Shown piece after piece: positions 1 to 13,328 of a stretch of DNA of 64,000 bases. Both the position numbers and the translations under genes were made by a program. Position 1 is the stretch's first letter; each line of letters begins with the position of its first letter. The notes beneath the pieces were generated by a model. It did not search any database. It saw only the letters and a list, made by a program, of their open reading frames with translations, and was not told the DNA's origin. Source of the DNA: Steromphala cineraria (taxonomy: Eukaryota > Mollusca > Gastropoda > Trochida > Trochidae); assembly GCA_916613615.1 (NCBI GenBank), contig OU744723.1, positions 30,820,171 to 30,884,170 of the forward strand, written 5' to 3'.

Positions 1-1215
1 ATTCATAGGCCCTATATTTCTGCACTTTAATATCGCCGACTTTAACATAAAACCGTAATTACCGGGTCATTTACATACATTGCCAAGCTTTGAAAAATCT
101 TTACAGAAGTGTTTGATGCTGATGTGACATAAGGATATACTAAAAATGAATTATTAGTTGGAAAGGAAGGTGACGTTAGCTTATGCCGCTAAAGTGGTGA
201 CTGGGTACCGTCTTTACGTGTATGTAACGTCAATGCGCAAATCCCGCAGCGTTGCAAATAACACTGACCAGTTAACTTTGCAGCCGTTTAATGGCTGCCA
301 CAAAATGGCTGCGCCCATGATATTCGCCGTGGAGAGGTCTATACGGTCGTGCGAGGCGCTTAGTAGCTTGACTCGGAAAGTACAATTCCTTCTGGGTAAT
401 AATATATATTGTACAGCCATTGTATCGCCGTTGAGCAGTCCTGGACTGGATACTAGGCGTTAAAATTATTATTATTATTATTATTATTAAAACAAACGGC
501 AAATCGCCTAAAACCATAACATGATAGAGGTAATCCATTAGAAATTTTCAATTTAGTTTATATATAAGCTTTTCATCATTTGTACATGCTCGCCTGAATA
601 TTCTTCATAATGCAATGTCAAATAAATAGCGAGTTTGCCTAGTTTTCTGTAATGAACTCAGAGAAACAAAATGCTTTTATAACAATTTTTAATTGTATTT
701 GTCATCCGTTAAACAGTTCTTTAAAATATTGAACGTTAGGCGAATCGGACATACCTTGAAACATTTTGTTTTCTTAGTCGGACATGTCTTTGATTTTTTG
801 TCGGAGAAATGAAAACAGTTCTAAGTAACTGCGTTTACAATCTAAATCCAATTGTGTAACACAATTAAATTTTCATTGGCACATTGTGTATATTTCAAGA
901 ATATGTTCTTTGTCTTCCTATTTTATCTATACGATATACAAACAAAATTCTTAATTTCTAAAAGCTAATAATATATAAGCAGCAGTTATGAATAGCCTTT
1001 AAACGCCCATTGTTAGCAGTCAGAGCATAGAGACTGCAGTACGTTTTATGGGGAATATAAGGTGTTGTCAGGAAAATGAAAGACAATTTATTCAAACCTA
1101 ATGAAGCAGTAATAAATCAAATATATAATGTATAGTTCAACCATGCGATGTCTTTTTCTTTCACAAAATGCATTAAATGTGTTCACACAAAAATGACCGC
1201 AAATGGACTTTATGT
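1..1215. other. No gene seen; ATT microsatellite at 465-489
   Basis: The stretch at 200-440 is richer in G and C than its surroundings, but its open frames show no family motif. A short ATT microsatellite sits at 465-489. The rest is AT-rich with nothing recognisable. Confidence 0.5.
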
Positions 1216-1335
1216 GTAGGATATGGTCCTCAAAGTCTCGATTAGTTTGGCACGAGGGACTTGTCTAAGGCGGTTAAGCCGTGGACGAGTCCCTTGTGCC
1301 AATCTAATCGAGACTTTGAGGACCACATCTTACTA
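1216..1335. repeat. Long palindrome (hairpin-forming inverted repeat)
   Basis: Arms 1224-1265 and 1284-1325 pair over 42 bp with three mismatches (the outer 22 bp are perfect, core CTCAAAGTCTCGATTAG); the 18-bp loop contains a smaller inverted repeat (GGCGGTTAAGCC). Pairing weakens but continues a few bases outward. It may be a foldback remnant or a short non-autonomous element. No clear target duplication. Confidence 0.8.
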
Positions 1336-1518
1336 AAAGCAAAGTAACAATCAATCTTTGGAGTTTTAGTGATTTGAAGTTTGAAACTGATGAAATAATA
1401 ACGCATTATTAAAATCATCGTAGCACTATTGCTCTATTTTTCATTTCGATCTTGTTCTTTCGATAGCTGATCATTAAGGAGTTGAATTGAACTAATAAAC
1501 ACTGACTGTTAATTCCAG

Positions 1519-2225
1519 ATTCCTGAACTACACAGAGGATATTTCGAAAACAGAGGACTATTTAAAAGTTACAAAGAAGGCAGGAGCATTACGAAAACAG
1601 AACAACCCAAGTGGTGTATCATACGGCTTTACAAAAGTATATGTCGCTCAGGTTAAGTTATTTCATCGTGCAGCTTTATCATAGTCCTGTCTTACATATG
1701 AATGCAAACATTTGAGCACAATCTTAATATATTTTGCTTGTTCAGATGTTTTTATGGCAAGTTTTCAATATGTTGTTAGCTTCAACATTTCAATGTATTG
1801 CTACCGAAATAGTTGCGAATGGCTAATATGCCAAAAAATTGAAGATTACATATTCATAAAAATATCTCGTGGTCATTTGTAAATCAGTGCTTTTGCATTT
1901 TGGTTAAAATTAGCTATGACTAATCAAATGCAATATCATTACGAAGTTACATTGTTAGCTCAAAAGTATCTGCTTTCTGTTAGAAATAGTGGATTTGATA
2001 TGTTGAAGAAGATATGTTCGTTTACAAATCATCTTTTCTTTTCTTCCCAGTTCTACTCTAACAAATACCGATTTTGTTACAGGTCTGTTTCTAAAAAAGC
2101 CAATTGCAAGCATTGAGTCTTCTACCGCTCTAGTACGAAAAGGAGGATATATAGAGATTGAGGACCGTGTCAACGAAGGGTGTCGGGGAAAGATCCCCTG
2201 TACAGTCAGTGAACCGACCAGATGA
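1519..2225 (+). CDS. Candidate 3' end of an unidentified small gene (two putative exons)
   Basis: Exon-like block 1519-1651 has acceptor TTAATTCCAG and donor GTTAAGT. It is open in two frames; the more protein-like reads NYTEDISKTEDYLKVTKK then SGVSYGFTKVYVAQ. Downstream, two acceptors compete. An excellent pyrimidine tract ending CTTCCCAG (exon from 2051) continues that frame to FYSNKYRFCYRSVSKKANC and a TGA at 2114. TTTTGTTACAG (exon from 2083) fits the other frame and runs to LVRKGGYIEIEDRVNEGCRG and a TGA at 2223. Neither product is a family I recognise, and no upstream exon or start was found. The call rests on splice signals and composition only. Confidence 0.28.
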
Positions 2226-3129
2226 CGTACTTCCTGGGTCGACTTCATGCAATGTTACGATGAAAAGGAATATTAAACTTGATTTGGTCGATGGCCATGT
2301 TGTGAATTTGACATTTTGAATAATTGTTTTGACTTGTGTTGTGTTCCTCTCTTCGTTTTAGATTTCATTTTGAAATTGATTCTTTTGAAATGAAATGAAA
2401 CAGCGGTTACGTTTGGATGATAAACCTACAACTACGATACACAATACTATTTGAGGTTGAACATTAGTTAGAAACTAATGGAGGGGAAAAAGACAATATA
2501 TAACTTTTTGGAGACAACAATAAAGTTATAGCATGACGCAATTGAACTTATGTTTACACAATTTTGTTTTAAGTGTATCTGTATAATTTTCTCTCTGACA
2601 ATGGATAATTTGTTTCTGTAATGATAGTTTTGACACTATCAAAATAATGCATTTAGCATTAACGTACTATTATAAGTACAAAAGTAAAAACATAACATTT
2701 CAAAAACGAGAAACTGCTCTTTAAAGTTGCTCAACAAACATTTATATTTTAAATCTTCGATTACAGGGACTTACCAGTTAAATTGAGAGTACTTGATTTA
2801 AACGGTATTTATTTCCAGATGGTACATGGAAAGGGGGATTGATAAACAGGGTTACCCCTATATTAATATCTCTCCCTGTGACGTTGACAGGATTTATACA
2901 TTATAACATGAAACGTACATTTCAACAAGAAATAATTTCTTACACCAAGAACTGAATATGTACATTCAACAATTACCACAGCCTATGTTCATGGACATTC
3001 AACAATTGAAAAATAAGCAATGTATGCTATTGTATGCTAACAAATATGACATTTAGTTAAACTTCACGTGCTTTCTAAATTTGGAAACGTTTACATTACA
3101 TTAAATGTGCAAACAGAATCCACAATTTT
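2226..3129. other. No feature recognised
   Basis: AT-rich sequence between the candidate exon and the LINE remnant. No long frame, tRNA-like structure or repeat boundary was seen. Confidence 0.5.
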
Positions 3130-3720
3130 TTAATTAATCTCATCAGATAAGTCATTAATACCATAGAGAACGGTTTTCAAATTAAATCCATGAACATAAT
3201 AATAGCTGTTTGATCTAATATCTGAATAGTTTAGGCAAACGAAAAGATAGTGCCTAACATCCTCATAACGGTAGTTACATAGGCAAGTAGCAGAGTCTTC
3301 TATAAACCTGTCAACTTTGTGACCTTTTAGGTCACTGTAGCCTTATCTTAAGCGACAAAGTGTTACTTGATTTACAAAGTGTTACTTGATTTACTTGAGA
3401 GTACTTGCCAGACGCAAAGTAATATACCAAATTTAGGATCACAAAAACACTGGTATGAGAAACTATTTACGCAAGTCAGCTAAAAAATGTGATTCATCAG
3501 TTAAGCATTCGACCATTTTCCACCATACAGTACCTGAATTCAGGAAATAGCATAAATTCTTGATTCTTAAGCTGAATATAAACCCAAAACAGTTTTTTTC
3601 ACATAAACTCTAAAATATGTCTATGATGTGATAGAAATAACCTCGGCCATCATGGGCATTATTACTATATGGAATGCTCTTTGACAACTCAGGTATCATA
3701 CAGAATTTGCTGGTACAAAG
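3130..3720 (-). pseudogene. Decayed non-LTR retrotransposon (LINE) ORF2 C-terminus
   Basis: Read on the minus strand, one frame from about 3720 to a stop at 3130 shows the C-terminal cysteine/histidine cluster typical of many LINE ORF2 proteins: CLCNYRYEDVRHYLFVC, that is C-x-C-x8-H-x4-C, preceded by ESHFLADLRK and YSDLKGHKVDRFIEDSA. Several in-frame stops and a small internal direct repeat (near 3358-3395) show that it is dead. The element may extend further upstream toward 4.5 kb, but I cannot follow it with confidence. The clade is not determinable. Confidence 0.6.
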
Positions 3721-6700
3721 AAAAAGACATATGCAGAATAGTATGTGTGTAATCTTGAGTTCACCCAAACTTTATATGGTATCATTAATAAAAACAAAAC
3801 CAGATATATAAGATAAAATATAAGATGAATATCTATCAACCCTACATACAAATCTCAAACAATCATCATAATGTTTTCATGTTAATCATTTTAGACCTCT
3901 CCTTGACAGGCATGATGTCAATGCTAATGACAAGCATTATAGAACGAGATTCATTTGATGAAAGGAAAGAAAGAAAGTTTTTCAATGGAAATAATTTACC
4001 CGATATTGATCTGAAAATCCTAAAGGCCACCATATATGATCTCATTGACATGCAACTTTCATGTAATCAGCAAACATTCAGATTTGAGTTCTTTCAGTAA
4101 GCTATAAAAGAAGACAAGATAGATATCCTTCTGAATAATAGAAAGCTGCAAGGTCTTACCAATGAAAGGAAACCATTAACACAGATATTCAAAGCAAACA
4201 ATCAACAGATAATAATTCTTGTTTTATGGACATTCAAAATTTGTAATCTTTTCATGTCGATAGTCGTGGTCAATATCTATAGAATATAACAGACAGAGAA
4301 TATCATCGATGCAATTGCATCAGGTATGAGACCTAATTTATTTGAAACTTTCTGAATAGATTCTTTTGGTCTAATATTTAAATGTGCAGGAGGATTGGCT
4401 TGTTTATCAGATTTAAACATTCACACATCCAACAATGTATATCCTCTTGAGTAAATCTCAAATATTTCAAAATATAAAAATCCTTATATGAAATTGCAGT
4501 AATACTTGCAACGGTCTTCATCATCATCATCATCGGGTCACTACCTGATCATGTTGATCTATTGTAAGCTGAATTGTTTTCCATAGTTTAGTTTAAGTCT
4601 AGATAAAGGTCTTTGGCTGTTTTAGATCGACATGTTAACGTTTAAGATATTGTTGCATAGAAGATACATTTGAAGTGGACATTTCTTTATTTGAATCTGT
4701 AAACCTATCTGGTTTACTTGAAAAGACAATGATGTACATTGTTTTACCCGCAAAATGCATTTGAAATATCATCCACGGAAAGACACCAAAAAAGACGCAT
4801 TTAAGGATTGGCTCAGTTTCAGATATATGTTGTTCGGAACAAAATGTGATTATAGTGCTATGAAATAATAAGATTATTCAACATGTTTTTGTAAAATAAT
4901 CTGATTTGTATATTACCCTAGAGATACGTTTTGTAGCTCGCACCTGGAAGAATCCCTTCTCTTTAACCATAACATTTTAGCAGATAAATGGTTGCATGAT
5001 TGTGATGATTTGATGTCTGTTCAAAAGCTCTCAACAGCTTTCAATGACCTCTAACTACATTTATCTTAACCGAATATGTGTAGACAATTGAAACAAGAAA
5101 GATGTAATGATACTTAAATTCAGAATTGAGATCAGAGGATAACATGATCATAAGTATTATGGAGAAATCAAACCCACCCTGAATATATATTTGAATACCG
5201 ATAAAGATTCAATACGTTTTTTTATTTTTAATATCGCTGATAACCAAACAGATACATTCGTAGGTGACAAATATGATTTTAGTTGTATTAAGATGTATCT
5301 AATTTTCTACTTGTGTGTCCTTTCTATCCTGTACATGGAATACTGTAAATACCAACTTATTTTATACCTTTCCATCCGAATTAATGTTCAAACAACTTTT
5401 GATAACATCAAATTTACATTTATTGAAAATTGTTGCATATTTTTAACGCAACCTTCTGTGTCACTTAAAATTTGTTATTACGTTACATTATCCTGTCTAC
5501 CGCAAGCTATTATTTCATAAATTGTACTCTTGGACATGAGGACTTCAAAACTGAATACACTTCTTCCTATTGTTCATATTAGACCTCAATGCTATTACAA
5601 GCTGCGTACCAGACCTACATACGGATATCTCAGTTGCTATATGATATGAATATATGCATGAGCTGCTGCTTGAGTGCTTTTGGTAATTTCTCACTGTGTT
5701 TCCAATTTTCTCTAAGCGATGTCAGCAATTTTAAAGTTTGCTGAGTTTCCTAAAATGTTGTATCTTACTTGATTGATATTGTAAGCAATACCATTAATCA
5801 AGGAACTAAAAATCTTTTCAGATAGAAAACTTTCCCAATTTAAGTTTACAAAAATGAAGCTCTATTGACTGAGTAAAACAATCTTGTGAGTGACTCTCCA
5901 TACATCTTGTTTCATATTGAATATTCTCCTCTGTCGTTGGTATTTGATATAAAGATTACATTCCTTTCCTTTCTTGTAGTGCTGTGTCCCGGATGTTTGT
6001 TCTGCCTGTAAAGATGCTGCGATATCCATGTTCATAGGTTACGCCCGTGGAAAGGAAAAGGAATGAAATACACTAACACCATACAAAAGAGATCAACTCC
6101 AACATAATGAACACAAGGATATGTTATCATGATCAGCAAACAAGGCGCAAGTTCAATCATGGATCAACCGTGAAGATCATGTGTCATCAAACTTTGGAGA
6201 TGAAGCTTATTATGATCATGTTGACCTAGGATATGGATTTATAACATTACAATGAATCAACTAAAATATTCTCCCTGCCTTAAAGATAATGAAACAGATT
6301 ACAAAAACATTGAACCACAGGACGAAAATGTAATGTGAACGTATCTTTAGCTAGCAATATCCCAATGTTATCTAAATATACGATGTGAGATCAGATGATG
6401 ATAAAAAAACACTAATTAACATATCTGATAAAACAAAACAATAAGTTTAAATTTCATGGAACCGATATGCATCACATATCTTAGATTTGACACAGTGAAC
6501 TACACCTTGAAATCGCAGGGATTTATTGTTGGACAGACGGCTGAACATGTTTCGATTTCGTTATGGATGATAAAGAACTAAAGAGAAAAACAGGCCTTAC
6601 ATTAACGAGGGAAGGAAGGGAGGATCTAGGAATATCATTTGCAATCGACACACGGTGTAACGATGGTGGTGACAAACTGTTCACCCATCTTTATAATATT

Positions 6701-9700
6701 TCTGTATTGGCCACAGAACAGATACAAAATATTAACTATCCTTGACAACAACAATGATTTTTTAATACTTATAGAGGTACATTGCCCCTCATTTTCTGTG
6801 TAATTAAGTTTACATAAAAGATTTGTGTTTCTAATGTAGCTTACCATTTATCAACGATTAAAAGAATATAAACTAATTTTGTCGTTAATGTAGTGCCCGT
6901 ACCTTGAAAGTTAATAACTCCACTTCCAAAGAATTGTGCGTGTTTGGCTGAAAATCAGAACTCGAAACTGTTATCTCCCAGAAAGACATATATATGTTAC
7001 AACACGAGTGAAGGAGAAAGCTTTTGTACAACTTCAATCGGATGCGATGTTTACCACGTTCAATGTGTCAATTTCTTAGCAAAGAAGTATATTAATTTCT
7101 TCTAAACTTTAATCATAGCTATCCTTAGATAAGTTGTGATCAAAAGTGATCCAGTGTAAAGAAGAGTATAGACAACAATACAACTCTTGAATAAGAAAGC
7201 ATTTTAACCTATTTTCGATAAAAGTACATTTCACGATTATGTTTATCACTACTCAAACTGACCTTATATTTAAAGCAACTTAATTCCCCTTATTGCTTTG
7301 GGGTCCAGAGACCCCAAAGTTATGTAACATTTGATATTGAAAACTAATGGCAGGAGGTTCTCTCTATATTACTCTTGGAAACTTCAAAGAGAAGTTTCAA
7401 CCAATGATATTTGTTTTAAGCATATCCTGGTATTTCTAATCATCAATGGACAGAGCTGTAGCAAATTTATACCCACGTGACCATGTGGGTGGTACGAAAT
7501 AATTGGCAAGCTTTTATTTGGAAACTGATCATTATAATAATGTTATGATGTAAAATATATCGTATATTTTCAACAATATATGGATGAGCGTTTACAACCG
7601 TAATAAATATCAATTTTTCATATGCATGTGAGCTGTTTTGTAGTTATTCGGTGTATTTTTTTGCATTCCACATTCGGAAACGACATTTCATTTTTGTATC
7701 AACTAGGAATTCGGTTCCTCCAATTGTTTACTATAACGCGAGCGCTGAATGTCCCGCCTTGTCAATGACTGATCGTTCAGTCAATGCATTTCATCGCCTC
7801 ACGAAAAAAATTGTACTGAACAGGCCATTTTCAAATTTCATGTTTCAAAACATAACGTTATGAATGATTTATTTACGTTTAAGGGTGTCTCTCGAAGAAA
7901 GTATCGACATATAGGGCCTAAAGTATGATAAAATATTCTTAAATGTCATCCTATAACATAATGAAAATTATGAACTTGTAGCTGAGTTCATTTCTAAATT
8001 TATCAGCACCTTTCGGCTGTAATTCGATCAACACTCACTTAAGGAAAATTTCTCTTGCAACATGTAATTATTCTGAAAGTCAATGAGAAATTCGTCGGGT
8101 TTTAAATTTGCGGGTATTGGAAAGCAATTGATCCCGGAAAGTTTACTAGCGCAACTATTTATCTTCTAATTAATCACTGGCTCTTGTATTAAACTCACCG
8201 TCAGCTATCTTTTAAAGCAACATAAATTTGAATTACCGTATTAATGTTTAAAAAATTATATCATAATTGAGTTAGGAGACGTATCTATCATTGTTGGAAT
8301 TTAAGCGGAACGAACGAGATGTTTTACTTTACATAGTGAACTGATAACTATCAAAACAAAGAGCAAAGAATATGCGACTCCGATTGGAACAATTTATTCA
8401 AGTAAAAGTCCCTGTCCCCGTCCTCCCTAACCTAAATCTCCTGGTTCTTAATAATAATACATAACCGGGTGCCCCAAAGCTAGCCTTTTAAAAGGCTTTT
8501 CTTGTTTCTTAACCATTAACTTTGTTGTGTTTGATGGTTCCAGCGCTTATATGTTATATTAAATGCAGATTTTGAACTGTTTAGTTTGAGAAACATTATA
8601 GGATTTTAGAGAGTATTAAGCTGCTGAATTATCTTTGGTATTGCCTTATTGCCATATATACTCACGTGGCTAGGAGGCCAGCAAAAGCAATGTCAAATTG
8701 TCGTAACCCTACCCGGGTTTAGGAATAGGCAAACTAGTGGTATTGTGCCAACAAGATGGAAAGGTATCCTTTTCCAAAAGATGATTATGTAACCTAAGAA
8801 GAAGGTAAGGTTAGATTCCTGAAGATGTTTTCATAGCTGATTAGGGATGTCATCAACACAGCTCTATGTATCATGTTCTTTAACTTTGTTCATTATGATA
8901 TTCTCGGTTATTCGACATAAAATCATGCGGCTTTTTCACGTTAAATGTACAGACATGAAAAGTGTTTTTGAGAACAGAAACAGCTTTTGTCGATCAATTA
9001 AACTGCTTTGAGTTGTGTTCGTTATGATGAATTTACTTATCAAGGTAATCACAAACATGCGTGGAATAAAGTGACGCTACCGGTATGTGAATATTATGTA
9101 GCTATCAACGCTCTTTGATCACATGACGGTTTTGTGCACTTATCATATCCCAGGACTGCTTCATACAATCAATATCATTTCTTATTGAGATGGGAATTCT
9201 TGTAAATTTGTTTTGACCTGTACTGTATACCCAGACAGCTAGATCTAGCCAGTCAATAGTTATAATGGAGTTTGTTTTATACAAGCAAATACAGAATATG
9301 TATAGATAAATTCCTTGATGTCGTCTGGCGAATTGATGAACTACTTTACCTCTGAAATATTTCACTGAAGATCTATGTTTCCTTCTTCTTAAAACAGTTG
9401 TTTATTAAAACTGTTAATTTAATGTGTCAACTGTCATGGGATGACATTTTCTTATATTAAAGTATTGACTCGAGTATAAACCCTAACAGCCATTTTAAGA
9501 ATGGGATTGTATGACCATTAAATTCACATTTATAAAACCATGGTGGGATACAAAATAATGGTACAAGGGCGATAACGAATATTACCAATTGCATATCCTG
9601 TATTTTTATCAGAATGAATTATAATATGATATATGATCTAAGATTTCATGGACGATAACCATAGATGGCATGAACAAGTGGGCACTCATTTCATTCAGTG

Positions 9701-11424
9701 AATGATTTATATTCACAGGAAAGTAGTTCCATCAAATTGTCGGACTGCTTCAAAGAATTTACGAATAAATGTTCTGTACTAATGAGACAAAGTTTATCTA
9801 GTGGTATTGGATTGGGATGCAGCAATTTTAATATTTTTTATAATTTTGATAAACAAATTAAACTAAAGCTCATATGTTCGTACTCTATTTTGACAGTTAC
9901 CATATTAGCAGTGGGTGTGAATTTACAGTTTGACTAAGAGAAATAGAGAACCATCCCTTATTGAAAAACAAAATCATTTAATCTAAGTGTAGTATATTTG
10001 TAAAGGTTCGTGTGCATCACATACTCTTAAATAGGCAATGAGCACGTTTACTCAGAACCAAGCGAAAGTAACATTTTGTCTCAAAACAAGTCAAATTGAC
10101 AAAAGAAAAACGTGATGGTCAAGCTAGACGTATTTAAAATTATTGTACGTGCATACTTACACTGAGAACCCTCTGGTCATCTTCGAGACTGTCTGAGGAC
10201 CTATTTGGTTTGATAGAAGTGTCAGATTAACATCCTCTACTATGTATGACACATGTCTAATTTCTATATTTGATAAACGAGTAAAATTTCATATTCTGAC
10301 TCGAAGAAGTCTCCAAGCGACATTACAAAATGAATAAGATTAGACGTCATTAATTATCGAGTAGGAAGTGAGATACTCTCCTTGAATACTGATTTCCTGT
10401 CTCTATATCAGTCTTCTTCTGATTTGAATTGCTAAGGAATATAAATTTAAACAAAAGATTTTATGGTGAAAACAAATAATGATAAATAAATAGAATGTCT
10501 TTTTCTGGATAAAATAAGTCAAAACGTTGTAATAAAATGAATTCAATTTTAGAGATGTTCTGAAAATATAAACTATTATGACAAATAACTTTTAAATTAA
10601 TGATATGTTTTTTTGCCTTTTATTGAAACAAGTTTTAACTAAAAAATTTGTTAGAGCATTTTTGATGTGCAACCTGATGTCGTCATTTTGTCACGTGATA
10701 ACAAGGGCTTGATAATCCAGTTTTTATTCAATAAGTAAAAATCCAATCACTGAAAGTCCAGTCTGATAACAGCTGTATGAGAACACATGAGTGGACAAGA
10801 AAAATTGACAACGATTCTAACTCAGAATATTAAGCTGTAGAAAAGTCGTCTGGAAAGAGATAATTATAATATCCTTCAGATTAAGTTTTAGTAAATCACC
10901 ATTAGAATATTTCAAATAGGGTCATGTTGACCCAATTTAAGCCCGTTACAAGGGACCTTTAGTCACCAACCATTTAACATTATTTAGCCATGTAAAATAG
11001 GAACTTTTAGCATTTATTTTATATATGTATATTTTTCTGACTTTTTAATATTAAATTACCAAAACGTATTGTTGAAAAAAAGTCCGAAAACAATTTCTTC
11101 AAGAAGCATTATATCTGTCACTGCCGATGCGCACTTGTCGGTTTCCTCGTGCAGCGGTCACAACTTATAGAGAACTTCAAATTACTTTTGAATGGTCTTT
11201 TACTGAAACGAAAACAATGTTTCTAAGCCGTATAACCAATTATTACCCATATTTGATGAAATGAGTCACAAGATAAATTACGATATGTTGCACATGTGCA
11301 ATAAACTCTAGCGGTAATTTCATTGGTTAGTTCAGAAAACAACATGACATCGGAATGTGTGACTATTTTACAAGGTACTCGACATTTTGCTCTAGCGCGG
11401 CCGAGGTCTTCCGGGTAGCACGCG
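3721..11424. other. Long AT-rich stretch without recognised genes
   Basis: No frame longer than about 110 codons and none with a recognisable motif. A perfect 10-bp-stem hairpin lies at 7296-7319 (CTTTGGGGTC, loop CAGA, GACCCCAAAG). A short ATC run is at about 4520-4536. Undetected small exons or non-coding RNAs cannot be excluded. Confidence 0.5.
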
Positions 11425-11932
11425 AAAAGCGTGCAGCACGATCAAAGTCGTGTAATCTGACATAACGGGCGGGTGAATCAGTGCAAACATGTCATTACAT
11501 CTGCCTGACATTGACACTAGATACAGACATGATTTGGAATAAAGAAGAGTATGTTGATTCTGCTTCATTTTATATGTGATTATACTGAAATTGACAGTTA
11601 TACATCGAAAAAGTGATATTTCTGTTTGGGTATTGCTGTTTTAAATTAATTTTAAATTAAATTAAATCGACCCGAATGAAAAGCGTGCAGCACGAGCAAA
11701 GTCGTGTAATCTGACATAACGGGCGGGTGAATCAGTGCAAACATGTCATTACATCTGCCTGACATTGACACTAGATACAGACATGATTTGGAATAAAGAA
11801 GAGTATGTTGATTCTGCTTCATTTTATATGTGATTATACTGAAATTGACAGTTATACATCGAAAAAGTGATATTTCTGTTTGGGTATTGCTGTTTTAAAT
11901 TAATTTTAAATTAAATTAAATCGACCCGAATG
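11425..11932 (+). repeat. 254-bp tandem duplication (two copies)
   Basis: Copy 1 is 11425-11678 and copy 2 is 11679-11932. They are almost identical; one visible difference is ATCAAAG versus AGCAAAG near the start of each copy. Each begins AAAAGCGTGCAGCACG and ends with a TTAAATTAAT-rich tract followed by CGACCCGAATG. The near identity means a recent event, or an assembly artefact. No coding potential. Confidence 0.9.
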
Positions 11933-12516
11933 ACGACTCGAGAATCACTGTTTAGCGCCTAGAACGTTTAACTAAATATAATGTACGTGAGTTATTGATA
12001 CAAACGAGGTTGTGTATGGATACACAATGTAGACAAGTGTCGAAAGGTGGTTATTTGTGCTATTGATGTGACTTGTATTTCATCAGTGTCTCAGGACAAT
12101 TAAGTTAAACTGTTATTTAAAATCAAGTTTAACCAGCGTTGGGACGAAAAGGTTGCATCTACTTGTTCATGTATATATTTCATGTTCAGGACACTTCTTA
12201 TAAAAGTAAGCTCATGAAGATCATGTCTTTGACAATTACCACTTTTGAACAACAATAGCTACTCGCTCCGCTCGGAAAAAAATCAGCACAACCATTCATT
12301 GACTTCACTTATCATTGCACTTGTAAAATTAACTCGAACGCAAAAAAGGATCGCAAATATAAAACCATGATGAGGTTGAATATCATCGTCTTTTCCTAAC
12401 ACCGTTGAAACTGTTATGCCATACATTAAATAATGTATAACTGATATCCACGTATAAAACATATCATTTCTTGAATATTCTTGAAACTAAAATGTCTATA
12501 TGATACATATTACTAT
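11933..12516. other. No feature recognised
   Basis: AT-rich spacer between the tandem duplication and the SINE-like repeat; no frame or motif of note. Confidence 0.5.
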
Positions 12517-12792
12517 CTTTCAGGATAACGGTGGCTAATGGTCCGCCATGCCAAATTGAAGACCCTGTTTTGAATTTTGGTGGAGACACAAAATTTTTTT
12601 TACCTGGGCTTAACACCATGTTGTGTCCTTGGGCAAGGCGCTTAATCCACATTACACTCAGTTCGTCCAGCTTTGAACACGGGGTGAGTACTCACCTATA
12701 GCTTAGTACCTGACCTTAAAGTACAAGTGTTCTTACGTACACTGTATCTTCATTGAGCAGTTCTAAACTGGGTTACTTCTAATAATAAGAGA
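12517..12792 (+). mobile_element. SINE-like interspersed repeat
   Basis: Starts with a tRNA-like head: a box A-like GTGGCTAATGG and, about 50 bp on, a degenerate box B-like TTTTGAATTTT. The body contains TGTGTCCTTGGGCAAGGCGC followed by a GTTCGTCCAGCTTTGAAC segment, a motif I associate with short repeats scattered in invertebrate genomes. The 3' end is an AATAAT-like tail. The family name is not certain and no target duplication was resolved. Confidence 0.5.
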
Positions 12793-12800
12793 AAGGAATA

Positions 12801-13328
12801 TAAACTCACGAGCAAAAGAAAGTATAACACTCAGTTGTAATTATCATATGTAAAATTTTCAAAGTCAGATATCTCGAGTTTTTGACGTCGTTTTCCAAAA
12901 ATGACTTGTTTGGAAAATTAGTCCAAAACATTAAATAAATAAAAGAATACCTCTACGCGGTTTTTTAAATTTAAAAAAAAATTCAATATTAAAATTTCCC
13001 TAAATTTATTTTGACAATACACAACTTTTCATCGACATATAACACATACTCTGTGTGAAAATCAATAAATGTTCATCGTCATGCACACATTTACAACATT
13101 TTGAACATGGTAGGGGTCATGTTGGTGTAAATTTCATTTCTTACCCTAGTCTACTTTAAATGATGACATTTAAGTGAAAATATAAAACAGTCACCAATAA
13201 AGCCATTCAAACTACAGCCGAAAGGTGTTATTGTCTGCTTCCATAATCAAATGCATCTTATTTCTTTAAAATATTGAATTAATGGAAAACAAGTGAGTGT
13301 TATACTTTCTTTTGCTCGTTAGTTTATG
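12801..13328. mobile_element. MITE-like element with about 32-bp terminal inverted repeats
   Basis: Left terminus near 12801 reads AAACTCACGAGCAAAAGAAA then GTATAACACTCA; the reverse complement of the right terminus near 13326 is the same with about two changes. The interior of about 470 bp is AT-rich and non-coding. A non-autonomous DNA transposon is the simplest reading. The target duplication is not clear. Confidence 0.65.

Noticed and set aside
158..538. Overlapping frames of 101, 88 and 68 codons
   Set aside because: Mutually overlapping on both strands, no motifs, and ending in an ATT microsatellite.
3825..4100. 91-codon plus-strand frame
   Set aside because: Lies beside a minus-strand LINE remnant, no motif, composition like the flanks.
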